Shown here piece after piece: positions 9,039-18,626 of a stretch of 64,000 bases of DNA. The position numbers and the translations under genes are program-made. The notes under the pieces are model-generated. The model was not told the origin of the DNA. It did no database searches and saw nothing but the letters and a program-made list of their open reading frames with translations. The stretch is from contig NZ_QLKS01000002.1 in NCBI RefSeq assembly GCF_003350005.1, positions 310,001 to 374,000 of the forward strand. Direction: 5' to 3'. Within the stretch, counting starts at the first letter, position 1. The number at the start of each line of letters is the position of its first letter. Source of the stretch: Psychrobacter proteolyticus (lineage in GTDB: Bacteria; Pseudomonadota; Gammaproteobacteria; Pseudomonadales; Moraxellaceae).

Positions 9039-10538
9039 TTACTTATGTAAGTTCAGCTCCATCTCTTTGTATTTCGCAGAAACTGAAGGTCTTGGGCCAC
9101 CAGTCATGATACTAACGGCAAAGATAGCGATAGTACTTAAGATAAAGCCTGGAACGATAGCATATAACCAGCTATTTAGTGCCATACCATCTACTTGGAA
9201 AGGGCCATAAATCCATAGGATAACAGTCAACGCACCAACAACCATACCAGCAACAGCACCATTACGGTTCATACCGCGCCATGTAAGGCTGAAGATAACT
9301 AGCGGACCAAATGCTGCGCCAAACCCTGCCCACGCATTAGAAACTAGGTTCAATACTGAGCTATCTGGATTAGAAGCAAGCATAATAGATACTAAAGCAA
9401 CCGCTACGACAGAAACGCGACCAACCAATACCTGACGAGCTTCTGGTGCATCTTTATCAAAGAACAGCTTATATACATCTTTGGTTAGAGAGCTTGATAC
9501 AACCAATAGCTGTGATGAGATAGTACTCATAATTGCCGCTAAAATAGCTGCCAGTAAGAAGCCTGAAACCAATGGATGGAACAAGAACTGAGTAAATACT
9601 AAGAAGATAGTCTCAGGATCGTCTAACGTCATTGCTGTTTTTTGTACATAAGCACGACCAGCAAAACCAGTCATTAGTGAACCAACAAGACTCACAACCA
9701 TCCAGCTCATACCGATGTTACGTGCGGTCGGTACATCTCTAACTGAACGAATCGCCATGAAACGTACAATAATATGCGGCTGGCCAAAGTAGCCTAAACC
9801 CCATGCCATTAATGAAATAATACCGATGACACTCATACCGCTAGTAACGTCTAAAAGGGTCGGATCGATATTTCTCACCGCTTCTGTCGTGGCTGAAATA
9901 CCACCAAGATCAGTAAAGGCAACGACAGGTACGATTACCATGGCAAATAGCATGATGACGCCCTGTACGAAATCGGTCATAGATACCGCTAGGAAACCAC
10001 CGAATAGCGTATAAGCAACAACCACACCAGCAGTAACCCATAGGCCCGTGCTATATGAGAGGTTAAGTGAGCTTTCGAAGAGTTTACCACCACCTACAAG
10101 ACTTGCAGCGGTATAGACGGTAAAGAATAGAATGATGACCACGGCTGAGATGACGCGTAGCATGTGCGACTTGTCTTCAAAGCGGTTAGCAAAATAATCG
10201 GGCAGGGTGATAGCGTTGTCAGCCACTTCGGTATAAACACGAAGGCGAGGTGCTACGATGAGATAGTTTAATAATGCACCTAATGTCAAACCTAGCGCGA
10301 TCCAAATACTGACCACACCATCGGCAAACATATAACCAGGTAAGCCAAGTAGTAACCAACCTGACATATCTGATGCACCTGCAGAAAGTGCCGTTACTGC
10401 TGGGCCTAAGTTACGGCCCCCTAACATATAGCCTTCAGTATCATTGGCTTGCTTAAAATAAGCGTAAACACCAATCCCAATCATCACTAAGAAATAGGCG
10501 CCGAGTGATATCAGCACACCACTAGAAACTCCGTTCAT
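9039..10538 (-). CDS. putP: Sodium/proline symporter
   Basis: This is an inner-membrane Na+-coupled proline uptake carrier of the SSS family. It has 499 residues and about 13 membrane helices, compared with 502 in E. coli. The N-terminal segment YMLGGRNLGPAVTALSAGAS followed by DMSGWLLLGLPG is the family signature around the Na+ and proline sites. I start it at 10538 (MNGVSSG), where AAGGAC lies upstream. The 32 extra codons reachable upstream have no homologous look. No putA is in the window. A strong terminator lies 95 bases before the start codon, so the promoter must sit in that short gap, or the terminator acts as a leader attenuator. Confidence 0.92.
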   Translation of the reverse strand: MNGVSSGVLISLGAYFLVMIGIGVYAYFKQANDTEGYMLGGRNLGPAVTALSAGASDMSGWLLLGLPGYMFADGVVSIWIALGLTLGALLNYLIVAPRLRVYTEVADNAITLPDYFANRFEDKSHMLRVISAVVIILFFTVYTAASLVGGGKLFESSLNLSYSTGLWVTAGVVVAYTLFGGFLAVSMTDFVQGVIMLFAMVIVPVVAFTDLGGISATTEAVRNIDPTLLDVTSGMSVIGIISLMAWGLGYFGQPHIIVRFMAIRSVRDVPTARNIGMSWMVVSLVGSLMTGFAGRAYVQKTAMTLDDPETIFLVFTQFLFHPLVSGFLLAAILAAIMSTISSQLLVVSSSLTKDVYKLFFDKDAPEARQVLVGRVSVVAVALVSIMLASNPDSSVLNLVSNAWAGFGAAFGPLVIFSLTWRGMNRNGAVAGMVVGALTVILWIYGPFQVDGMALNSWLYAIVPGFILSTIAIFAVSIMTGGPRPSVSAKYKEMELNLHK

Positions 10539-10994
10539 ATAAATTGTCCTTAACCAACATCGTTGGCTGTAATTATTTTTAACTATAAAAGTTTTGTCCT
10601 GCAAGGCGATGTTCAAAACAATATTTAAAGACAAAAAAAGCCATTAATTGAGACATAATGGCTTTTTTCAGTATCTTCTGTAGTTTTATATGATTGATGT
10701 TGTTCTATGGCTAGCACTCATATAGAGATAGAGAACAACGGGAACATCGCATTCCACTTATCTATTGTTATTGCTCGCATCTGCTATTTATATATGAGTA
10801 TTAGCAACCTACATCATCAATCTAAACCATTAAACCTACTGTTAACCATCATATCTTACTAGAAGTATTCAATATATGACTATCAGTGTCCTTGTGGTAA
10901 ATTTTTGTTATAAAAGCAACGTCAAGCGTATTATAACGCATGAGAGTCACAAATGCGAATAGCTTAATTCTTAGACTGTTATAGTGAGCTCTTT
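10539..10994. other. Intergenic region between putP and the LysR gene
   Basis: Within 456 bp the only firm element is the terminator at 10633-10668. A weak minus-strand promoter candidate (TTGCAG, 17 bases, TAAAAA) lies between it and putP. The remainder is AT-rich without a credible gene. Confidence 0.5.
10633..10668 (-). terminator. Strong terminator upstream of putP
   Basis: An A-run, GCCATTA, a nine-base loop, TAATGGC and a T-run work on both strands. It lies 330 bases beyond the LysR stop and 95 bases before the putP start, so it insulates putP from readthrough or attenuates it. Confidence 0.85.
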
Positions 10995-11867
10995 TTATTC
11001 AATAGGCGCAAGTAAGTCTAGTAGGGCGGTCACGCTGCTAGATTGAGTTAATTTTGGATTGATGACCACACCTAAATAGCGTTGTAATTCAATATTGTCA
11101 GCCATATCGATACGTTCCAAATCTTGACTGACCATCGTTTGTGGTAGTACTGACCAACCAAGACCAACAGATACCAGCATACGGATAGACTCAAGAGGGT
11201 TGGTGCTCATCGTGGCATAAGGCTTCAGATTGTGCTTGGCAAACTCAGCCAAGGTAATTTGACTGGTAAAGGTATTGGCAGAAGGCAAAATGGCAGGATA
11301 GCGCGCTAACTGCTCCAACGTCACATTAGATTTAGTAGCCAAAGGTGATAGCGTACCCGTCATAAAATAAAGAGGGTCTGACCAGAGCGTGTGATAAGTT
11401 AAGCGCTTATCATATACAGGAGGTAGAGTTACAAAGGCCAAAGACAAATCACCATCTAGTACTGCTTTATGAGCTTTTTCAGAATCTACGAAGTGTACTT
11501 CTAACTGAACAGCTGGATAAGCTTGAATGAAGTGTTTAAGGACAGGTGCTAAATGATGTAGGCCAATATGATGGCTAGTACCAATGACTAATTTGCCAGA
11601 GACGATATGCTGAGAATGCTGCAAGTTGATTTTAAAATTCTCATAATCTTCTAGCCAACGCTTGGCATGAGGTAGCATTTCACTAGCAGCTTGAGTAGGT
11701 ACAATTCCACGTCCTACCGTATCAAACAAGGTAATATTAAACTCGTCTTCTAAGTTTTTGATACGTTTACTGACAGCAGGCTGAGTGATAAACAGCTTTT
11801 CTGCGGCACCTGAGATACTGCCAGTGTGCATAACGGTAACGAATGTCGTCAAGTTTGTGGTGTTCAA
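10995..11867 (-). CDS. LysR-type regulator divergent from leuC
   Basis: This 290-residue LysR-family transcription factor has an N-terminal winged helix-turn-helix (residues about 1-60, GSISGAAEKLFITQPAVSKRI) and a C-terminal effector-binding domain. It is transcribed away from leuC across a 374-bp gap that contains a dyad with outward -10 boxes (11973-11996). That is the usual arrangement for a LysR regulator controlling the divergent gene and itself. A role in leucine biosynthesis is therefore likely but inferred from position only. The effector cannot be read from the sequence. Confidence 0.9.
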   Translation of the reverse strand: MNTTNLTTFVTVMHTGSISGAAEKLFITQPAVSKRIKNLEDEFNITLFDTVGRGIVPTQAASEMLPHAKRWLEDYENFKINLQHSQHIVSGKLVIGTSHHIGLHHLAPVLKHFIQAYPAVQLEVHFVDSEKAHKAVLDGDLSLAFVTLPPVYDKRLTYHTLWSDPLYFMTGTLSPLATKSNVTLEQLARYPAILPSANTFTSQITLAEFAKHNLKPYATMSTNPLESIRMLVSVGLGWSVLPQTMVSQDLERIDMADNIELQRYLGVVINPKLTQSSSVTALLDLLAPIE

Positions 11868-12241
11868 ACGAATGTCCTTAGCTACTCTAGGAGCTATAAA
11901 TAAAAGTTGGCTGACCCAATCACAACGTATTAGAAAAAAAAGTTTGCGTCTGGTTAAAAATCATCAATTATTATTATAGGATTTGCCTGCTATAATCACA
12001 AGACATCGAGGCGTATTGTGACATATTTATCCTAAAAAACTGGCTATTTGCCACTTAAAACGTATTTTAAGCGTTAATTTTAGTCATATGTTGAGTCTCG
12101 TAAAGAAATAATATTTAAATCTTAGATATGACAGTAATTATCAAACATTATAGATAGACATAGCATTTACATAGAATCTTTGCTTGGCAATGTGCAAGTA
12201 AGTAAAAATTAAGTAATTAGTAACCTATAAAGGATAGCAAC
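11868..12241. other. Divergent LysR/leuC control region
   Basis: This 374-bp region holds the operator-promoter dyad listed at 11973-11996. A seven-codon frame (MLSLVKK) lies in the leuC leader, but it has no ribosome site and no paired terminator hairpins, so I do not call attenuation. Confidence 0.55.
11973..11996. promoter_or_regulatory. Dyad with back-to-back -10 boxes for LysR gene and leuC
   Basis: ATTATAG, ten bases and CTATAAT form a perfect 7-bp inverted repeat. Each arm contains TATAAT read outward: to the right with an upstream TGC (extended -10) for leuC, to the left for the LysR gene. A LysR dimer bound here would cover both start sites. This is inferred from sequence symmetry. 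Confidence 0.45.
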
Positions 12242-13660
12242 ATGGCTGGTCAAACGTTATATGACAAACTTTGGAACGCTCACGAAGTCACTAAGCGCGA
12301 CGATGGTTCGAGCCTGATTTATATCGACCGCCACCTGTTGCACGAAGTGACGAGTCCGCAAGCATTTGAAGGGTTGGAATTAGCAAACAGAGCGCCATGG
12401 CGTTTATCGGCCAACATTGCCAGTCCGGATCATAATGTGCCGACCGTCACAAAAGAGCGCCTAGAAGGGGTGCCTGGGATTAAAGACAAGGTATCACGCT
12501 TGCAGGTTGTCACGTTGGACGATAACTGCACCAAGTTTGATATTGCTGAATTTACTATCAATGATGCGCGTCAAGGAATTTTGCACGTGGTCGGTCCAGA
12601 GCAAGGTTTGGTCTTACCGGGTATGACGGTTGTTTGCGGTGACTCGCATACAGCGACTCATGGGGCACTTGGCTGCTTGGCTCACGGTATCGGAACCTCC
12701 GAAGTTGAGCATGTATTAGCAACGCAGTGTTTGATCCAAAAGAAATCAAAAAATATGCAGATCCGTGTCACTGGCCAACTTGGTGCTGGCGTCACTTCAA
12801 AAGACGTAGTATTAGCTATTATTGCAAAAATTGGTACAGCAGGTGGAACAGGACACGCGATTGAATTTGCAGGTCAAGTGTTCGAAGACATGAGTATGGA
12901 AGGTCGTATGACCGTCTGTAACATGGCGATTGAGGCAGGCGCGCGTGTCGGTATGGTTGCGGTCGATGACATAACGATTGACTATGTCAAAGGTCGTCCC
13001 TATGCGCCAAGCGAAGCACAATGGGAACAAGCTGAAGCTTACTGGCGTACATTGTATTCAGACGATGACGCGGTATTTGATACTGTGGTAGAAATCGATG
13101 GTAGCCAGATCGCACCGCAGGTATCTTGGGGGACATCGCCTGAGATGGTAGTTGATATCACGCAATCTGTACCGACACCAGATCAAGCCATTGATGAAGC
13201 TCAAGAAGAGGGCTGGTTACGTGCTTATACTTATATGGGGCTAGAGGCAGGTCAGAAAATTACGGATATCCAACTTGACCGTATATTCATCGGTTCGTGT
13301 ACCAATTCACGTATCGAAGATTTACGTGATGCGGCAGCGGTAATCAAAGGGCGTAAAGTGGCTAATAACGTAAAAGAAGCGATCGTTGTTGCAGGTTCTG
13401 GACAAGTGAAGCTGCAAGCAGAGGCAGAAGGCTTAGATACGTTATTTACCGAAGCTGGATTCGAATGGCGTGAGCCGGGTTGTTCGATGTGTCTTGCCAT
13501 GAATGCCGATAAACTTGAGCCACAAGAGCACTGCGCCTCGACGTCTAACCGTAATTTTGAAGGTCGTCAGGGTAATGGTGGTCGTACGCATTTGGTTAGC
13601 CCAGCGATGGCAGCGGCAGCAGCATTGGCTGGTCATTTTGTGGATGTACGCACGTTTTAA
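12242..13660 (+). CDS. leuC: 3-isopropylmalate dehydratase large subunit
   Basis: This is the catalytic [4Fe-4S] subunit of isopropylmalate isomerase, which converts 2- to 3-isopropylmalate in leucine synthesis with LeuD. It has 472 residues, the full family length. The cluster cysteines are in IGSCTNSR (about residue 352) and GCSMC (about 413 and 416). [12 protein letters not shown] near residue 135 is the aconitase-family motif. AAGGATAG precedes the ATG. It is first in leuC-leuD-lipoprotein-leuB. leuA is not in the window. Confidence 0.97.
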   Translation: MAGQTLYDKLWNAHEVTKRDDGSSLIYIDRHLLHEVTSPQAFEGLELANRAPWRLSANIASPDHNVPTVTKERLEGVPGIKDKVSRLQVVTLDDNCTKFDIAEFTINDARQGILHVVGPEQGLVLPGMTVVCGDSHTATHGALGCLAHGIGTSEVEHVLATQCLIQKKSKNMQIRVTGQLGAGVTSKDVVLAIIAKIGTAGGTGHAIEFAGQVFEDMSMEGRMTVCNMAIEAGARVGMVAVDDITIDYVKGRPYAPSEAQWEQAEAYWRTLYSDDDAVFDTVVEIDGSQIAPQVSWGTSPEMVVDITQSVPTPDQAIDEAQEEGWLRAYTYMGLEAGQKITDIQLDRIFIGSCTNSRIEDLRDAAAVIKGRKVANNVKEAIVVAGSGQVKLQAEAEGLDTLFTEAGFEWREPGCSMCLAMNADKLEPQEHCASTSNRNFEGRQGNGGRTHLVSPAMAAAAALAGHFVDVRTF

Positions 13661-13677
13661 GTCTGATAGTAAGTAGC

Positions 13678-13722
13678 TGACATCATGCTCGTATTAACGA
13701 TAAATATATGAGCATGATGTCA
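13678..13722 (+). other. Long hairpin between leuC and leuD
   Basis: The 17-base arms (13678-13694 and 13706-13722; core TGACATCATGCTC) match at 16 of 17 positions around an 11-base loop. No U-run follows, so it is not a standard intrinsic terminator. An mRNA-stability or processing element between leuC and leuD is the simplest idea. Confidence 0.7.
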
Positions 13723-13809
13723 AAGATGGTAAAAACTTATTTACTATTTACTATTTAATATGCTTATCAAGATCATCAGCCAGCAAAAATATAATTGATA
13801 GGAAATTTT

Positions 13810-14460
13810 ATGCAAGCTTATAACACCCAAACAGGTATCGTTTGCCCTCTTGATCGCGCAAACATCGATACCGACCAAATTATCGCAAAACAGTTTTTGA
13901 AGTCTATTAAACGTACAGGTTTTGGCGTAAATCTATTTGACGATTGGCGCTATCTTGACGAAGGCTATCCTGGTCAAGACAACAGCACACGAGTCATCAA
14001 TCCAGATTTTGTGTTGAATAAACCACGTTATCAAGGCGCTACTATTTTGCTAGCACGCAGAAACTTTGGTTGTGGCTCTAGTCGTGAGCATGCACCTTGG
14101 GCGTTATCAGAGTATGGTTTCCGTACGGTAATTGCGCCTAGTTTTGCAGATATCTTCTACAATAACTGTTTCAAAAATGGCATGTTACCGATTGTGTTGG
14201 ATGAAGCGATTGTAGATACGTTAATGAAGGCAACTTTTGATAATGAAGGTTATGAGTTGACCGCAGATCTTGAGCGTCAGGTCGTTATCACACCAATGGG
14301 TGAAGAGTATGCTTTTGAAGTAGATGCTTTTCGCAAACACTGCTTGTTAAACGGACTTGATGACATTGGCTTAACTTTACAGCAAAGTGATGCTATCAAA
14401 GATTATGAGCAAAAAATGATGCAAAAAACACCGTGGATATTTAACGACGTACGAGCGTAG
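13810..14460 (+). CDS. leuD: 3-isopropylmalate dehydratase small subunit
   Basis: This is the swivel-domain partner of LeuC, 216 residues. [14 protein letters not shown] near residue 18 and [14 protein letters not shown] near residue 80 are the substrate-recognition motifs of LeuD. I chose the ATG at 13810 (MQAYNTQTG) because GATAGGAAA lies at proper spacing; a TTG five codons earlier would swallow that site. It lies 149 bp after leuC, an unusually wide gap that holds a large hairpin. Confidence 0.96.
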   Translation: MQAYNTQTGIVCPLDRANIDTDQIIAKQFLKSIKRTGFGVNLFDDWRYLDEGYPGQDNSTRVINPDFVLNKPRYQGATILLARRNFGCGSSREHAPWALSEYGFRTVIAPSFADIFYNNCFKNGMLPIVLDEAIVDTLMKATFDNEGYELTADLERQVVITPMGEEYAFEVDAFRKHCLLNGLDDIGLTLQQSDAIKDYEQKMMQKTPWIFNDVRA

Positions 14461-14598
14461 AGAGTAACTCTATACTCTATGGTTCAAAAAAATTTGATGT
14501 AGTCGCAACGCAGCGTTGAGTTATGGCAGTGAACTGTCTAAAATGAAAGATAGTTTTTCACTACATTTTATTATCTCTCTTGAATAGTAGCCGTCATT

Positions 14599-15318
14599 AT
14601 GAATACGAAACGTTATGCTTTATGGACAAGTACAATTGTTGCTGGAAGCTTATTATTATCAGGCTGTCAACTGTTGACAGGCTATCAAAAAATAGATGAG
14701 GCAGAAAGTGCCGAAGCATGGATTGGTAAAATTAAACCTATTGCTGGTGAAGTAAATATTGCATGTCTGGGTACATATCATTGCGAAATTGTGCAGATAG
14801 ATAAAACACTCATTATTGCGCCTGATAGTCATGAGCCAATCAATCCTCAGATTGCGACAGCTTTACCAAGTCGAAAAGGTACAGTAGAAATACCAATCAA
14901 CATGGATATGACACCTCTCATTAACAAAAATGCCATTAAAGTTGTGCCGTTAGCAGCTTCGAGTATGCCAGGCTTGACCAACTACTATGCACGGGTCATG
15001 CCTGCAAAACGTGAGGTACATGTTAATTTCTATCCAGAAAATAACATGGGTTATGTTGAGCGCTTTGCGATGATCCATGATTTCACTGAAGCAGGTACCT
15101 ATCAGTTACGTGCTTATCAAAAGAAAAGCAGTGGAAAATCAGGTAGTCTATTGGACACAGCATCACCTGAACCCTTGTGTATTGAGCTATGGCAAGGTAG
15201 TAAAGTGCAGCGCCGATTTTGTAAAAAACTAGATGCTGAGCATCAAGGAGAGTTTATAGAGACTGGTATGGCGAAAACGGTTTCATTAGCATCCAAAGCC
15301 AAAAAAATTGTAGCATAA
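14599..15318 (+). CDS. Lipoprotein of unknown function inside the leu cluster
   Basis: This 239-residue protein has a lipoprotein signal (hydrophobic run then LLSGC, Cys about residue 23), so it should be membrane-anchored in the envelope. The mature part is mostly beta-like with a Cys pair in ACLGTYHC near residue 56 and two more Cys near 193 and 203, which could form disulfides in the periplasm. I recognise no catalytic motif. It sits 138 bp after leuD and 63 bp before leuB in the same direction, so it is probably cotranscribed with leucine genes. A functional link to leucine synthesis is not evident. Confidence 0.75.
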   Translation: MNTKRYALWTSTIVAGSLLLSGCQLLTGYQKIDEAESAEAWIGKIKPIAGEVNIACLGTYHCEIVQIDKTLIIAPDSHEPINPQIATALPSRKGTVEIPINMDMTPLINKNAIKVVPLAASSMPGLTNYYARVMPAKREVHVNFYPENNMGYVERFAMIHDFTEAGTYQLRAYQKKSSGKSGSLLDTASPEPLCIELWQGSKVQRRFCKKLDAEHQGEFIETGMAKTVSLASKAKKIVA

Positions 15319-15381
15319 GCCATGAGTGTTAAGCGCTCAAAAATATAACCAACCAATAGAAATATTTCCAAAAGGATCAGT

Positions 15382-16485
15382 ATGGCAACGATTTTAACAT
15401 TAGCGGGTGATGGTATCGGACCTGAGATCATGACTCAAGCTATTGATGTACTGAACGCGGTCAATAATAAATTTGCGTTGGATTTAACGCTTGAGTCTGG
15501 ATTGATTGGCGGTGTGGCTATTGATGCAACTGGTGAGCCCTTACCAGATGCAACATTGGCGCGTGCTCGTGCTGCAGATGCTGTGTTGCTAGGTGCGGTC
15601 GGTGGGCCTAAATGGGATGCAATTGAGCGTAGTAAACGCCCTGAGCGTGGTTTGCTTAAGATTCGCGGTGAGCTTGGTTTATTTGCCAACCTACGCGTAG
15701 CCAAGCTATATCCACAGTTGGCTAATGCCTCAAGTATCAAACCTGAAATTATCTCAGGTCTAGATCTATTGATCGTTCGTGAGCTGACAGGCGGTATCTA
15801 TTTTGGTGAGCCTCGTGGTATCCGCACACTAGAAAACGGTGAGCAGCAGGGCTATAACACGATGGTGTATAGCACAAGTGAGATTCAGCGCATTGGTAAA
15901 GTTGCCTTTGAATTGGCAAAAACGCGTGCGCAAGCAGCAGGTACAGCAGCTAAGGTATGTTCAGTTGATAAAGCCAATGTATTAGAAGTCACCGAGCTGT
16001 GGAAACAGACGATGATCGAGATGCAAAAAACTGACTATAGCGATGTGGCACTGTCACATATGTATGCTGACAACGCTTGCATGCAGTTAATTAAAGATCC
16101 TAAGCAATTCGATGTTATGGTAACGGGTAACATGTTTGGCGATATCCTATCTGATGAAGCCGCGATGTTGACAGGCTCTATCGGTATGTTGCCATCGGCA
16201 AGCTTAGATGAGTCAGGTAAGGGCATGTATGAGCCGTGTCATGGTTCTGCGCCTGACATCGCAGGACAAGATAAAGCCAACCCATTAGCGACTATCTTAT
16301 CTGTTGCTATGATGCTGCGTTATACCTTCAAACAAGAAGAAGCGGCACAAGCAATCGAGCAGGCAGTTAGTGATGTGCTTGATGATGGTCTACGTACGCT
16401 TGATATCTTGGATAGCAGTGAAGCTGGACTTAAGCAAGTGGGCTGCCAAGAGATGGGGCAAGCGGTATTGGCTAAACTGGTATGA
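15382..16485 (+). CDS. leuB: 3-isopropylmalate dehydrogenase
   Basis: This is an NAD-dependent oxidative decarboxylase that makes 2-oxoisocaproate in leucine synthesis, cytoplasmic and usually dimeric. It has 367 residues. It begins with [11 protein letters not shown], and the substrate region carries [15 protein letters not shown]. The Mg/substrate site is in [11 protein letters not shown], and the C-terminal part includes [16 protein letters not shown], the cofactor-binding signature. AAAAGGATC precedes the ATG. A terminator follows at 16549-16582, closing the leu cluster. Confidence 0.97.
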   Translation: MATILTLAGDGIGPEIMTQAIDVLNAVNNKFALDLTLESGLIGGVAIDATGEPLPDATLARARAADAVLLGAVGGPKWDAIERSKRPERGLLKIRGELGLFANLRVAKLYPQLANASSIKPEIISGLDLLIVRELTGGIYFGEPRGIRTLENGEQQGYNTMVYSTSEIQRIGKVAFELAKTRAQAAGTAAKVCSVDKANVLEVTELWKQTMIEMQKTDYSDVALSHMYADNACMQLIKDPKQFDVMVTGNMFGDILSDEAAMLTGSIGMLPSASLDESGKGMYEPCHGSAPDIAGQDKANPLATILSVAMMLRYTFKQEEAAQAIEQAVSDVLDDGLRTLDILDSSEAGLKQVGCQEMGQAVLAKLV

Positions 16486-16548
16486 GTCAGCTAATCTAAT
16501 GCAGACCATTTTTATGTAGTTTTTACAGTTTAATCTCGTTCATTTTAT

Positions 16549-16582
16549 ACCCATAAGTTGCTGAGCAATTTATGGGTTTTTT
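16549..16582 (+). terminator. Terminator of the leu cluster
   Basis: ACCCATAA, a 13-base loop, TTATGGGT and a T-run, 63 bases after the leuB stop. Confidence 0.85.
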
Positions 16583-16730
16583 ATGTTATAGGGGACTGAG
16601 TCGTGCCTTATTGTAAACGGATCAGTGTTTTTGTTCACCCTATTAACAAATGCACAGTAGGAAGAGTCAGTTATTAACATAAAGCTGTTAGGGAATAGTG
16701 GTAGGGCTATGGCAATATATTTCTATGATA

Positions 16731-16760
16731 AATTTTTCGATATTTTTCGATATTTTTCGA
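16731..16760 (+). repeat. 10-bp tandem repeat, three copies
   Basis: TATTTTTCGA repeated three times (the first copy with A for the first T), ending 30 bases before the transpeptidase start. The 10-base period matches one helical turn, so the T-runs are in phase and the DNA may be curved. Confidence 0.8.
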
Positions 16761-16789
16761 TACATGGTAATTATTTAGGGAGTTTTTTT

Positions 16790-18037
16790 ATGTCTCAACT
16801 ACTTAAGGTTGGCAGCCTTGTTATAGTGATGGGTACAACGTCTGCATTATTAGTGGGTTGTAGCAGCAATGCTAATAATGCTGAAAATAGCGTACAAACG
16901 ACTAATGAGAGCAAGTCGTCCAATAGTGGCATGACAGATCATAATAACAATGCAGGCACCGAAGCAGAGATGAATACTAGTAGCAATCAATCTACTAGTA
17001 ACAGTATCGATGCTGATACGATGGACAGCAGGATGACTGATAGTAACGACATCAGTCCAGTAACCAACGGTGTTAGTCAGCAAATAGATGGCAATAGCAA
17101 AGCAGCAGATTCGCTCAATGAATTACTACCTAAGATTACATACAGTACAAAAGAGCTGTCAGATACCGCTAAAAAAGTGAATCAAGCGACATGGACAGCT
17201 GACACTAAAATTGATCGCAATGTCGGGACTAAACTGCAAGCGCTACTGAACTGGAATCATAGTGGCGTTGGTGCAGTTGATGGGTACTGGGGGAAAAACA
17301 CGCGTAAAGCCATGCAAGCTTTTCAAAAGGCTCAAGGATTACCAGTAACCGAAGCGGTCAATGAAGAAACGTGGCAAGCATTGAATAAGAATTCCACGCT
17401 TACTTCACAGCCTGTATTAGTCAGTTATCAGCTGACAGATGCTGATGTGAATGTCAAAACTACCCAAATTCCTGCTAGTGCTGAAGCCAAAGCCAAGCTA
17501 GAGGGTATGTATTATGAAAGCGTCCTTGAAGCCTTGGGAGAGAAGTTTCATATCAGTCGTGACTATCTCAAATCGCTTAATCCTACTGCCAATTTTACGG
17601 CTGGTGAGACTATCACGGTATACAATCCAGGCAATCCTAACACTACACCAGTGAGCCGCGTGGTCGCTGATAAAAGCACGCAAACCCTCTATGCATACGA
17701 CGACAGTAATAACCTAGTTGCCAGTTATCCGACTACAGTAGGTAGCACAGCCACGCCTTCACCAACGGGTACGCATCAGGTAAAAGTCAAAATTCATGAG
17801 CCTAATTACACTTACACTGGCGATAATGGCGAAAAATCTATTATCCCTACAGGTCCTAATAATCCTGTTGGCTTGGTATGGATCGGTCTGAGTAAACCCT
17901 CGTATGGCATTCATGGCTCACCAGATCCTGAACGTATTAGCCGTCAGGCATCAGCAGGCTGTGTTCGCCTCACCAATTGGGACGCGCTTAGCCTACTCGG
18001 TGTTATAAAGAAAGGTGCCACTGTTGAGTTCAAGTAA
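16790..18037 (+). CDS. L,D-transpeptidase (YkuD) lipoprotein with peptidoglycan-binding domain
   Basis: This is a peptidoglycan cross-linking or lipoprotein-attaching enzyme acting in the periplasm. The 415 residues start with a lipoprotein signal ending LLVGC, then an Asn/Ser/Thr-rich linker of about 80 residues. A PG_binding_1 domain follows (about 160-215, DGYWGKNTRKAMQAFQ), then a LysM-like stretch and the YkuD catalytic domain with HGSPDPERISRQASAGCVRL, where the Cys is the nucleophile. I start at 16790 because TTAGGGAG precedes it. The 27 codons upstream come partly from a tandem repeat. It has its own terminator and so is monocistronic. Confidence 0.9.
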   Translation: MSQLLKVGSLVIVMGTTSALLVGCSSNANNAENSVQTTNESKSSNSGMTDHNNNAGTEAEMNTSSNQSTSNSIDADTMDSRMTDSNDISPVTNGVSQQIDGNSKAADSLNELLPKITYSTKELSDTAKKVNQATWTADTKIDRNVGTKLQALLNWNHSGVGAVDGYWGKNTRKAMQAFQKAQGLPVTEAVNEETWQALNKNSTLTSQPVLVSYQLTDADVNVKTTQIPASAEAKAKLEGMYYESVLEALGEKFHISRDYLKSLNPTANFTAGETITVYNPGNPNTTPVSRVVADKSTQTLYAYDDSNNLVASYPTTVGSTATPSPTGTHQVKVKIHEPNYTYTGDNGEKSIIPTGPNNPVGLVWIGLSKPSYGIHGSPDPERISRQASAGCVRLTNWDALSLLGVIKKGATVEFK

Positions 18038-18053
18038 TTCATAAAGGCGAAAC

Positions 18054-18087
18054 AAAAAAATACCGCTGAATTTAGCGGTATTTTTTA
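18054..18087 (+). terminator. Terminator of the L,D-transpeptidase gene
   Basis: An A-run, TACCGCT, a six-base loop, AGCGGTA and a T-run; perfect 7-bp stem extended by A-T pairs. Confidence 0.9.
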
Positions 18088-18283
18088 TGGTAAAAACAAA
18101 CAGTCCATACTAAATGACTAAAACAGTGATAGGCAATAATGAGCAGATTAGCGTTTTCATTATTATTATCAGTTAAACCACTCAAGCGTCTATATCAGCT
18201 ATCAGCGATAACGTAGCCATTTGATTGTTGACTGCCTTTTTACCAGCGTCAATACTTTCACAACCATATTGATTAGTAAGTAT

Positions 18284-18505
18284 TTAGTTTTTACCACGGT
18301 AGGTAATGCGGCCTTTAGATAGGTCATAAGGTGTCATTTCAACTTTAACCTTATCACCTGTCAAAATACGAATATAATGCTTACGCATCTTACCAGAAAT
18401 ATGCGCAATGATTTCGTGCCCGTTTTCTAAACGAACTTTGAACAAAGTATTAGGAAGGGTATCAATGACTTCGCCTTCAAATTCAATAATATCGTCTTTT
18501 GCCAT
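18284..18505 (-). CDS. infA: Translation initiation factor IF-1
   Basis: This is a small OB-fold protein that binds the ribosomal A site during initiation. It has 73 residues, the family's normal length, with the sequence [19 protein letters not shown] and the C-terminal [11 protein letters not shown] start it at 18505 (MAKDD); the four codons upstream are not part of the family. It stands at the end of the truA side of the minus-strand block, 121 bp from truA, and probably has its own promoter. Confidence 0.97.
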   Translation of the reverse strand: MAKDDIIEFEGEVIDTLPNTLFKVRLENGHEIIAHISGKMRKHYIRILTGDKVKVEMTPYDLSKGRITYRGKN

Positions 18506-18626
18506 AATTTGTATCAATCAATTAAAAAATAAGCCCATATTATACGTAAGTTAGCGGATTAAAGCAATACGAACCTGCTTTTTACTTGACAGCATGTGAG
18601 TGATATGTATGTCAAATTACATCGAT

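Larger units (their letters stand above)
16486..16789. other. Spacer between leuB and the L,D-transpeptidase gene
   Basis: This 304-bp spacer contains the leu terminator (16549-16582) and a 10-bp tandem repeat (16731-16760). The transpeptidase promoter should lie between them; no clear consensus is visible. Confidence 0.5.

Noticed and set aside
12090-12120. Leader peptide MLSLVKK before leuC as a leucine attenuator
   Set aside because: Only two Leu codons, no ribosome site and no terminator/antiterminator pair downstream.
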